DNA of 64,000 bases, taken from positions 427,517-491,516 of the forward strand of contig NW_003314370.1 of assembly GCF_000143415.4 (NCBI RefSeq). Reading direction: 5' to 3'. A program made the translations under genes and the position numbers. This document shows, in pieces, positions 55,958 through 64,000 of the stretch (position 1 is the first letter of the stretch; the number at the start of each line of letters is the position of its first letter). A model generated the notes under the pieces. The model saw nothing but the letters and a program-made list of their open reading frames with translations, made no database searches and had not been told where the DNA came from. Source of the DNA: Selaginella moellendorffii (Eukaryota; Streptophyta; Lycopodiopsida; Selaginellales; Selaginellaceae).

Positions 55958-57205
55958 TCTATCTAAATGTCTCAGAAAGTCTTGCAAGAACCCTAACCCT
56001 TAAATCTTTGCGGAACAGTCCAAATATAACTTTAATCAGCATTATAAGGGACTAAACTTGCCTTAGTCTGCCCTAAACGCAAGGTCTAGGGCAAAGCACA
56101 AACATCCCACATGCCCAAACGCCGTTGTGATTCTTCTCTTTAAAAAGCCCTGAATTCTGGTGATTGATACTTATTGGGTTGTAGAGTATGCATCTGATGA
56201 CCCGTCTGTGTGTCTCGAAGTATAAGTCATACTCCGACCCATTAAGTTTTGCAATTTTTTTATTTTTATTTTTTTCAAAATCAAAAAATATGATACCAGA
56301 ATATTCCACTAAAGAGGTCGCTTGAAAATGGTGTATGGCTGCGGCACTGGGAAGTTCTTTGGATCTCGCGGTGCTCTGGGTGGAGGCAGGAACGCATTGC
56401 TGATGCTCTGGGTTTCGGGTTTGGAATGGCCTTGGTCGCATCGGCGAGATCAAAGGTTGCACGGGATCATCCCGAGGAGAAGAAGGCGCCGCCGACGGTG
56501 GCAAAGCTCGCCGCACCCGTCGTCTCGGTGCCCTCGGTGAACGGAGTGGAGGCGAGGTCGCAGCTCGCGAGAATGGAGGTGGGAATGAAGCTGTACAAGG
56601 CGTGATCGTGGTAACAAGTCCTTGTTTTTCTTTTTCTCGCAGCTTTCACTTCTTCTTTGCAGGAAAATCGCGGCCAGACTCTCTCAAGCGACCGTTTTTA
56701 CTTTTCCCTCTTATGTTTCTCTTGAGCACGGGTTTTGGTTTCTCTTCTATCTCTCCTACTTGTCTGGATTCTAATCTTTCATTCGATATGTGGCAACGAA
56801 TCGATTTTAAGGAACAGAGCTCAAGAGTGAGATTAAGGTCCCGTGCTCTACTTTAGAGTGTGCAATTGTTTTTCTTGGGCTATTGTTTGTAGTTATTTGA
56901 TCTTCGTTCGTTCATAATCTTTCTCCATCAAGCAGAAGGTGGTTGGACTGCACATAAAGCCTTTAGAAATTCTCCTCCTGACATCTTGGATAGCAACCAA
57001 ATATAAGACCAAAAAAAACCTGAAACTTTTACCTCGATCTGATTTGTGGCATAAGTTGAGATCCTCCCAATGTTATTTTTTGATGAGATCACTCATTCTA
57101 GAAAAATGACAAAGAATCAACCTAGTTTTCGTGAGTTACAAAAAATTTGCTCACCAGGTGAAAGGAATATGCTTTCCCTTTGCATTTGCTAAGTTGGTGA
57201 TTTTA
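55958..57205. other. Mostly non-coding; one short possible coding relic
   Basis: A plus-strand frame ending at TGA 56,603-56,605 reads RIADALGFGFGMALVASARS then KAPPTVAKLAAPVVSVPSV and LARMEVGMKLYKA. An in-frame ATG at 56,426 leaves 59 codons. It looks coding-like (GC-rich, Ala-rich) in AT-rich flanks, but no family was recognised and no upstream exon could be fixed. The remainder shows nothing clear. Confidence 0.35.
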
Positions 57206-57511
57206 GGTTTGCTTAAGGGGATTGTATATGCTTGGATATTCTAGGATATTCTACCATCTTATTCATTTAGATTAATCTTGTATTTATAATTTACAAACAT
57301 GTTTATAAATTATAAACTTTCTTAAACCCTTTCTAGTATATTATTTTTTATTCTATCATTTAATGGCTGATATGCAATAAAATTAATCTTGTGTTTATAA
57401 ATTACAAACATGCTTATAATTATAAACTTTAATTGATCAATTGGATTAATAAGTAATAATAAAATTACTATTAAGCAAACCAGGTGTTGCTACATGCAAC
57501 ATGTAGCAATT
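57206..57511 (+). mobile_element. MITE-like element, copy 4
   Basis: A complete-looking 306-bp copy starting GGTTTGCTTAAGGGG and ending TAAGCAAACCAGGTGTTGCT, ATGCAACATGTAGCAATTT. The body matches the copy that flanks the assembly gap, so it indicates what the gap is missing. No ORF. Confidence 0.8.
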
Positions 57512-58240
57512 TATTCATAGCATTGGGAAACTCTTCATGCCATCAGATAACTCAAGCTTTTTAACTCATAAAAATAGGTTAAGGGCCTATGCCATCTTAT
57601 TATTACTCTGAATGGATGAGTTAGGTGCAAGTTTGGTGAGCCCATTCTTGTAATTAATAGGCATGCACATTTTTCAATCCAATGGCCATAGACAGTTTAA
57701 CTAACTTAATAGGCGAGAGACAACTGCTTTCTAAACTAGCTAAATAAAATATTTGTATTTATTTTACAGCCCCACATGCTAGTCTCCACCCTCATCATCA
57801 ACAAATTATTCTAGTAGTTTTACATAAATTATTAAGAGTTATATATAGTAATTTCTGGAGCTTACATACTGATAAATTAGTTAAATTAATTGCAATGTGA
57901 TAAGGACAATAATGCTAATTTATTAATTAATTTTAAATTAGAAAAAATAACAAAGAAGATTTTTCATATTTTTTTAATAAATTCTATATAAATTTTTCAT
58001 ATTAAATAAATAACACTTGTAAAGACTAGAAACTTTTATCTCATAAATTTATCTTTTCATCTTGTATAAAATTAGAAAAATAATAATTTAAGAAATATAA
58101 ATTACAGTGGAGAAAACTAAAAATATTTTAGAAGACCGACCATTAACACAAATATTGATTATGGTTAAAATATAAAAAGTAAAACTTTATGAATCATAAA
58201 ATAATATGAAAGAAAATCCATAGACAATCAAGTTAAAACA
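57512..58240. other. AT-rich spacer, nothing seen
   Basis: Low-complexity AT-rich sequence without gene-like features. Confidence 0.6.
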
Positions 58241-59735
58241 TCATTTTTATTCAAACCACTCATTCCTATATATAAGCTAAGGTTTTTAAGTTAATTTATA
58301 TACACATTTCTATATTCCATTTCCATAATCCATGTATATTGGTGGAGATGAAAGGTAACTTTGATCGTCTATTAAGAGTGTTTGGATTTCAACTATTAGT
58401 TTAGATGTAGCTTTTGTATTATTTAAATTTTATTATTTGTTATAGCTTTTTTAATATCTTCTCTTTTGTTTTTTTCCTTTTTATATAACAAAGCAACAAC
58501 CTCTTCCTTTTTTGACTCTAGAGCAACAATTGATAGTAGCTTAATACTATGCAATTGTAATTGAATAATCAAACTCAATTAATAGTGGCATTTACAACAT
58601 ATGGTATAACTTTTTTTTCTCTTACTACTAATCCTCACATCTAATTAGAGTTCTTCTGTGGGAATCTTGGGGATGATGTATACAATTAATTCAATTACTT
58701 TACAATGATTGCTTTCTATCATTCTTGGGATGATATTCAGTGTTTACATGAGTTTCTCACATGTATTCAAGGGATGGCATTACAATAGTATAATAGTTTT
58801 AGTGTAGCCACTTATGCAGATTGGATCATTCTCCCAAACATCTTTAAGCATGTATTTGAAAGGAATGTCAAATGTATAAACAATTATAATGATATTTTCT
58901 ATTGTAATACCTTCAACAAACGTCATTTGAGTCAATGATGCAATTTAGCATTCACTTCCGAAGCCTTTTACTTCGTATGGAGTTAAATATGTCAAAGTAA
59001 ATCAAGTTAAAAATGTTATGACTAACACTTTATTAAGATCTTGTAGGATTTGTGTATGCATTCGCTCCAACCATCCTTAACGATATTTTTCGATTGACAT
59101 AACATTATAAGACATCATCTCTTCCACTTCTTGTTATATGTTCTTTATCTCTATTTTTTGTGGGAAATGGTTTTATTTTAATGGAGGTTACTATTTGTGT
59201 TTAAGGATAAGGGAAAGGACATGGTTGTGGCCATAATGTTTATTACTAGGTGTATGATAAGATTGGCCACACATATAAGTGTTATTGATATTTTTTGGAT
59301 TGATATCCTCCATTTCCTAAGTGGAGATTTTGGCATCAACAACATTTTGTTAGTGGTATTGTAGTGGAAGGTCTTAACACAGAGATTCTTCCAAAAAATA
59401 AAGAATTACATGAGTTGTTGAGGGTTTTTACATGAATAAATTGGTGACCTTTTTATACTTCTTTCGACTGTATTATTAAGGGGTTCACTCAACACTAGTT
59501 CATCTAATAACTTATTTTTATAATAAAAGGCCTTTTATTATTCTTTATGTGTTAGTTAATATAAGATTGAGTTTTTCTTCTATTGCTTAGCCTATTGCCA
59601 TATGTTGCCATTTATAATTATGTTGTGTAGTAGAGCTACTCTTCATCCTTTATAGCAATGGTCGTATAAATATATATGCATGGGATGAGGTGAATTTAGC
59701 TGTGCATATTGGAGATCTTGAGCTTGAACTTTAAT
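58241..59735 (+). mobile_element. Truncated Ty3/gypsy copy C
   Basis: Plus-strand relic of the same gypsy family. 58,255-58,350 is the reverse complement of the gypsy B LTR and adjoining region (ACTCATTCCTATATATAAGC, ATTTCTATATTCCATTTCC). 59,205-59,360 matches gag near 48,880-49,040 (GGGAAAGGACATGG, GGATTG-TCCATTTCC). 59,680-59,735 matches the protease start (TGGAGATCTTGAGCTTGAACTT). It breaks off at an (AT)n tract (59,740-59,762). No open frame remains. Confidence 0.8.
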
Positions 59736-60529
59736 CGTTAATATATATATATATATATATATCTTTAATATCAAAGCAATTTTGTATATGACTTTCATAT
59801 CACAATAAAAATAAACCACTATAATTTTTGAATAAATATTTACTGTATAAAAAATAAATTAACCATAAATTCTTGTAAAGTTGAAGATGATAAGAAATTT
59901 AAGTTCTTTTAATGCCTTTTATGTCCTAAATGTATACTCATTGAAATTTTAAATATGTTTTTATGAAATAAGTAAATTAATCAACTATTTCTAGCTAAGA
60001 GACCATTATAAATTTGTGTTTTTTTACATATGTATATTTTATTCTTATATAGATGATAATATACATACATACATACATACACATATTTGTGTGTGTGTGT
60101 GTGTGTGGTAATTGCTACTACCAACACAACCCAAGTTAATGGATTATAAAATCTATCATGTTTAAAAGTTACTTTGATTTTTTTTTGGAGACTGTATGTT
60201 TAGTTCAAGTTTGTTAAATGATAAATAAAAATAATATGTTTTATAAAAATTATGAATGATAAGAATAAAACTAGAAAGGAATTATTGCACTGATGTAATG
60301 AATTATCCATTCTATCCACAATAATTTAGATACTAAGTATTTCTATTTATTTTTTTACTTACCATCTATAGCAACAATGTTTTATTCATATTACTATAGA
60401 TTACAATATTGAGGAACCATATTATATTTCTAAAACAACATTAATTAAAACACATTGTTAAAAGCTAGTTTGATAAACTTTTGTATATAAACTATTGAAA
60501 TGTATACCTTTTATCAATTTTATGCACTC
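59736..60529. repeat. Microsatellites in AT-rich 3' flank
   Basis: Contains (AT)n at 59,740-59,762, (CATA)n at about 60,062-60,081 and (GT)n at about 60,088-60,108. No gene. Confidence 0.8.
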
Positions 60530-63367
60530 TCAAATAATCTCATTCTTGTGATTGGGGACAAACGTAATTTCTGTCATTGAATTCCCACTTCTAGCTAAGA
60601 GATCCATCAAGCAACATTTAGCATTATCTCCAACTCGTATTCCAAAATCATCAGCCATGGATACAATATAATGCTTGGCAAAGCTTTGTTTGCCTGTATG
60701 GCTACAGGCTAGAAGAAGAGACACAAAGCATGACTCTGATGGCATTTCACTCAAATTCATCTCATAAAACAGCTGGAAAGCTTGAGATGAATGGCCACCC
60801 TGGGCATATGCACCCAACATTGTACTCCAAGAAACAGTGTTTTGCTCTGGCATCATTTGAAACAGATGGAACGCTTGTTCAAGATTCCCATTCTGAGAAT
60901 AAGCTACCAGCATCGCACACCAAGATACCAAGTTCCTCTGGGGAATATCCCAGAAGATTTGCCAGGCCTCCGCAATGCAATCTTGTTGGGCATATGTGGA
61001 GAGCATTGCAGTGTGGCACACGGTATCTTTCTCAGGCAAAGAAGCAAACAAAGCCAGAGCGTCCTCAAGATAACCTTTCTGGGCATAAAGCACAAGCATG
61101 ACTGTTGATGATACCAAGTCCCACTCGGGCATTCTGGCAAAGATTCCCACGCATCTATCCAAATCACCAACTTGAGAAACCGCCACTAACAATGAAGTCC
61201 AGAGAACCAAACTCTTTTGTAAGAACCTCTCAAAGAGCATCTCAAGCTCATCAAACTCATTGCATAGAGCATATAAAGAAAAGAGTCTTGTGGACAAGCA
61301 CACATCTAGCTCTGGGATATTCTCGTATAGTTTCTTGGCTCTCCTGAAATCGTAAATATTCCCAATGCCGGCCCAAGATGCTAAACTGTGACATGGCATG
61401 GAATCAAAGATTTCCTGGGCCTCCTCCGCATGGCCTTCTTGTGAGTACACAGCCACCATGTTGTTACACGCCGTTAGATCTCTCTCGGGCATTTTCTGGA
61501 AGAGATCAACCGCAGAGACGACATGCCCGGACCGGGCATACCACGTCAGCATGGTGCTAAAGGTGGCGAGATTATACTCTGGAACCTCCCGCACAAACAG
61601 CCTGTGGGCATCGGGATGGACGGCCAGGATCGAGTTCCAGGACACGAGATTCCATTCCGGAATGTCTTCGAAGACCCGTATTGCCTCTTTGGTATTCCCA
61701 GCGCGGGCATAGGCCGCCAGAAGCGTGTTCCAAGAGATCATATCCCTCGCCGGCATTGAGTTCTCGAAGAAATCCATGGCCTCGTCGCAGTTGTGGAGGA
61801 CAGATAGCATCGAGTTCCAGCAACAAAGATCCTTTCGCGGCACTTGGCTGAAGATCTCTCGTGACTTCTCGACATGCCCATGATGAACATACGCTGCCAG
61901 CATCTCGTTCCAAGTTACCGAGTCCAGCAGCGGCATCCCCGCGAAGATCTTCTCGGCAGCGCCCAAGTCCCCGGCTTGCGAGAGAGAACCGATCATCAGG
62001 GAGCTCGAGACGAAGTCGTGCTCGAGCATATGATCCTCGAAAAGCCGCTGCGCTTGAGTGATATGCCCCGACTCGGCATAGGCCGCCACCATTGCCGTGA
62101 AGGAGAAAACGTTCCCACACGCCGTCTCCTCAAACACCATCTCGGCTTCTCTCAGCTTTCCATCTTCCCGGAGCATTGCCAGCACCGAGTTCCACACCAC
62201 TAAGCTCTTCTCCGGGATCTTCTCGAGGAGCTCCAGTACCTGTTCGAAGCAGCCACTCCGGATAAGAACAGCCACCATGCTCGTCACCGAGGTCCCACTC
62301 CACTGCGGCATCATTGTCTCGAAAATCTTCCTCGCGGCTTCCAGTTCTTCGCAGCAGCCGAGGAGAGCGTTCCAGCTGACGAGACTGTGGCTCGGCATCT
62401 CGCGGAAGATCGCAACAGCGAGCTCGTAGCGTCCGGATCGAGAAGCCCCGCAGAGCAGCGTGTTCCACGAGATCAAATCCCATTCCGGGAGCTCCAACCG
62501 GAAGAACTCCCTGGCTTCTTCCATATGATCGTTCTGAGCATAGGCCGACAGCACCGAGTTCCACGAGACAAGATCCCACACTGGCATTTTCCAGAAGAGA
62601 GCACTAGCTTCTTTCACGAGTCTCATCTGTGAATACGCTGCTACTGCAGTGGAGTAAGAAACCATGTCACTGTCCGGCATGATCGAGAAAAGGAGTTCAA
62701 GTTCTTCTATAAACCCGGCCTGGGAATAAAGAGCCAGCATCGTGTTCCAGGACCTGTTATTCCGCAGTGGCATCCGGGCGAAGATCTCTTCGGCCATCTC
62801 CACCTCTCCATTCCGCGAATACCCCGCGAGCATCGCGTTCCAGGAGAGAATGTCTCGGTCATCGCCCATCTCGTCAAAGATCTCTTGTGCCTCGTCCATG
62901 CGATCGCTCTGGACGTAGCTCCCGAGAACTACGTTCCAGACGACGGTGTCATGGCGAGGCATCGCTTCCAGCACCAACTTTGCATCATCGACGTGCCCGT
63001 TCTGGGCATAAGCTGTGACGAGCGTCGTCCACGAAACTATGTCCCGTCTCTCCATTCGATCGAAGAGCTCTCTGGCTTCTCCCAGGCGCCTGTTCTTGGT
63101 GTAAGCAGCGAACATAAGTTCCCAAGAAAAGGTGTTTCTCCGAAGTCCCAAAGTGTCGAAGATCTTGCGAGCTTGGTCTGGGCCACCGCACCTTCCATAC
63201 ATTTGGATGAGCTTGTTTGAGAGGAATGTATCCTTGGTCGCGCCGATGTGTGCGTGCGCAGCCAAAGCCTTTGACAAGCTCTTGGACGACTCGATGAGCT
63301 CGAGGTATCTCTTGAACTGCTCATCGTTCTTTGCCTGTGAGTTCTTTCCCGACTTAACTGGAACCAT
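60530..63367 (-). CDS. Pentatricopeptide repeat protein made mainly of S-type motifs
   Basis: A single 945-aa open frame with ATG at 63,367. After a leader (YLELIESSKSLSKALAAHAH) there are roughly 25 PPR units. Most are about 31 residues long and read DIVSWTTLVTAYAQNGHVDDA-like followed by KLVLEAMPRH, so this is a run of S-type motifs rather than P-L-S triplets. Some units are shortened (AVHPDAHRLF, LLGCCEELEAARKIF, WAGIGNIYDFRRAKKLY). The C-terminus ends LMDLLARSGNS then an unrelated tail, with no E or DYW domain. Such proteins bind organellar RNA, but there is no clear transit peptide in the first 30 residues (MVPVKSGKNSQAKNDE), so localisation is uncertain. GC content visibly drops in the last third (about 60,530-61,400). 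An editing factor lacking a deaminase domain or a truncated copy are both possible. Confidence 0.85.
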   Translation of the reverse strand: MVPVKSGKNSQAKNDEQFKRYLELIESSKSLSKALAAHAHIGATKDTFLSNKLIQMYGRCGGPDQARKIFDTLGLRRNTFSWELMFAAYTKNRRLGEARELFDRMERRDIVSWTTLVTAYAQNGHVDDAKLVLEAMPRHDTVVWNVVLGSYVQSDRMDEAQEIFDEMGDDRDILSWNAMLAGYSRNGEVEMAEEIFARMPLRNNRSWNTMLALYSQAGFIEELELLFSIMPDSDMVSYSTAVAAYSQMRLVKEASALFWKMPVWDLVSWNSVLSAYAQNDHMEEAREFFRLELPEWDLISWNTLLCGASRSGRYELAVAIFREMPSHSLVSWNALLGCCEELEAARKIFETMMPQWSGTSVTSMVAVLIRSGCFEQVLELLEKIPEKSLVVWNSVLAMLREDGKLREAEMVFEETACGNVFSFTAMVAAYAESGHITQAQRLFEDHMLEHDFVSSSLMIGSLSQAGDLGAAEKIFAGMPLLDSVTWNEMLAAYVHHGHVEKSREIFSQVPRKDLCCWNSMLSVLHNCDEAMDFFENSMPARDMISWNTLLAAYARAGNTKEAIRVFEDIPEWNLVSWNSILAVHPDAHRLFVREVPEYNLATFSTMLTWYARSGHVVSAVDLFQKMPERDLTACNNMVAVYSQEGHAEEAQEIFDSMPCHSLASWAGIGNIYDFRRAKKLYENIPELDVCLSTRLFSLYALCNEFDELEMLFERFLQKSLVLWTSLLVAVSQVGDLDRCVGIFARMPEWDLVSSTVMLVLYAQKGYLEDALALFASLPEKDTVCHTAMLSTYAQQDCIAEAWQIFWDIPQRNLVSWCAMLVAYSQNGNLEQAFHLFQMMPEQNTVSWSTMLGAYAQGGHSSQAFQLFYEMNLSEMPSESCFVSLLLACSHTGKQSFAKHYIVSMADDFGIRVGDNAKCCLMDLLARSGNSMTEITFVPNHKNEII

Positions 63368-63436
63368 AGATCTATGACTTCGCCATCTTTCCTGAATGAG
63401 AAGAACAGCTTTTCCTTGAAAGCCAGCTTTACCTTA

Positions 63437-64000
63437 CTACTGCTCTACTTGTACAGCATGCTCAAATCCTCTGCTTTGATTCTTATTCCATTTCTTCCAC
63501 TCCCAGCAAGTTCCATTGGTATCGGTCCCTGATTCAAACGAGCTTATAAGATCCATTCCACGGGAGAATTTTTTTACCTGGATGTTGTGGTCTGCGACGT
63601 CGGCGTGACCAGTTCGCATTGAAAATCGGTTTCTTCGGGACATGCACAAGCTTCATGAGGCAAGCGAGAGGGATGCTGAGACAACAAAGGAAAAGCACAA
63701 CAAAAAATTGAGAACTTCGTAATATTTCGCGATGACGAACCTTAGAAAGCCAATACCAACACACAGGAGCCAGTAGTGAATGACAAGTCGGGTTGTCTTG
63801 AAGTACTTGCCGAGGAACTCGATGATCACAATCTACAATCAACATGGCTTCTTTGAGTAAATAGCAAACGCTTGACAACAAAAAACCTGGATCACAGAAG
63901 TAACGCCTATGACGGTGCAAAACAGATAACTCTGAAAGACTCCCTTGAGCACATTGAGTTTCTGGAGCTTCCTTGCGTTGATTTCGTTAAAAACCTGGCA
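63437..64000 (-). CDS. Plasma-membrane-type (autoinhibited) Ca2+-ATPase, C-terminal part
   Basis: Exons 64000..63887, 63832..63741, 63675..63578 and 63528..63437 (stop 63,437-63,439) join in frame with GT-AG introns. The gene continues past the window. QVFNEINARKLQKLNVLKG is the conserved segment of P2B Ca2+-ATPases preceding the last transmembrane helices. It is followed by SYLFCTVIGVTSVIQ and IVIIEFLGKYFKT, then HYWLLCVGIGFLSIPLACLM. The tail is short and basic (WSRRRRRPQHPG). In plant ACA pumps the calmodulin-binding autoinhibitory domain is N-terminal, which fits a short C-terminus. It pumps Ca2+ out of the cytosol. The nearest ACA subgroup cannot be told from this part. Confidence 0.85.

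Noticed and set aside
59740..60108. CRISPR-like array
   Set aside because: Only simple microsatellites; no spaced direct repeats, and the sequence is eukaryotic.
61572..62120. 182-codon ORF in another frame of the PPR gene
   Set aside because: Overlapping shadow of the 945-aa frame, Cys/Arg-rich and without family similarity.

Overview
The window looks like nuclear DNA of a lycophyte, most likely Selaginella (S. moellendorffii or a close relative). The evidence is composition and gene content: conserved plant housekeeping genes with very short introns (mostly 50-120 bp), intergenic gaps under 100 bp inside gene islands, a long intronless-looking PPR gene, and AT-rich transposon deserts between islands. 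The species name is an inference. All exon coordinates were built by hand from splice consensus and reading-frame continuity.

Layout. 1-6976 is a gene island: the 5' part of a TPLATE-complex TML gene (minus), eIF4E (plus, start codons 89 bp apart from TML), an unrecognised 786-aa gene (plus), a small possibly organelle-targeted ORF (minus) and an IQ-motif gene resembling animal C11orf65/MFI (minus). 7.1-13.1 kb is a desert with a decayed LINE and a Helitron fragment. 13.1-15.3 kb and 20.86-22.46 kb hold two genes resembling Crinkler-type REase-kinase proteins, separated by a palindromic MITE cluster with a 100-N assembly gap and a decayed Ty3/gypsy element. 22.8-38.8 kb is a second island, all minus strand: RLT-type homeobox-DDT chromatin regulator, RRP6L3 exonuclease, an Ole e 1/extensin chimera and guanosine deaminase. 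39.05-43.6 kb is a broken but nearly full-length Helitron, followed by two BAHD acyltransferase fragments. 44.4-51.4 kb is a second desert with a 3.8-kb Ty3/gypsy element (174-bp LTRs) that carries a roughly 0.64-kb TRIM-like element inside it. 51.45-55.96 kb holds COPG (minus) and plastid RPS10 (plus), head to head with 84 bp between start codons. 56-60.5 kb is a third desert with a MITE and a truncated gypsy copy. 60.5-63.4 kb is a PPR gene and 63.4-64.0 kb is the 3' end of a Ca2+-ATPase gene that runs off the window.

How the genes fit together. Most island genes are unrelated housekeeping functions: endocytosis and COPI trafficking, cap-dependent and plastid translation, RNA decay, chromatin remodelling, purine catabolism. 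They share compact spacing and telo-box-like promoter motifs. The most unusual content is the pair of nuclease-kinase fusion genes. One keeps visible nuclease (E-x-K) and kinase (K, HGD, DFD) residues and has a duplicated N-terminal header. The other keeps the architecture but has lost key residues in both domains. A third, almost completely deleted copy is recognisable beside COPG. All three lie next to transposon-rich DNA.
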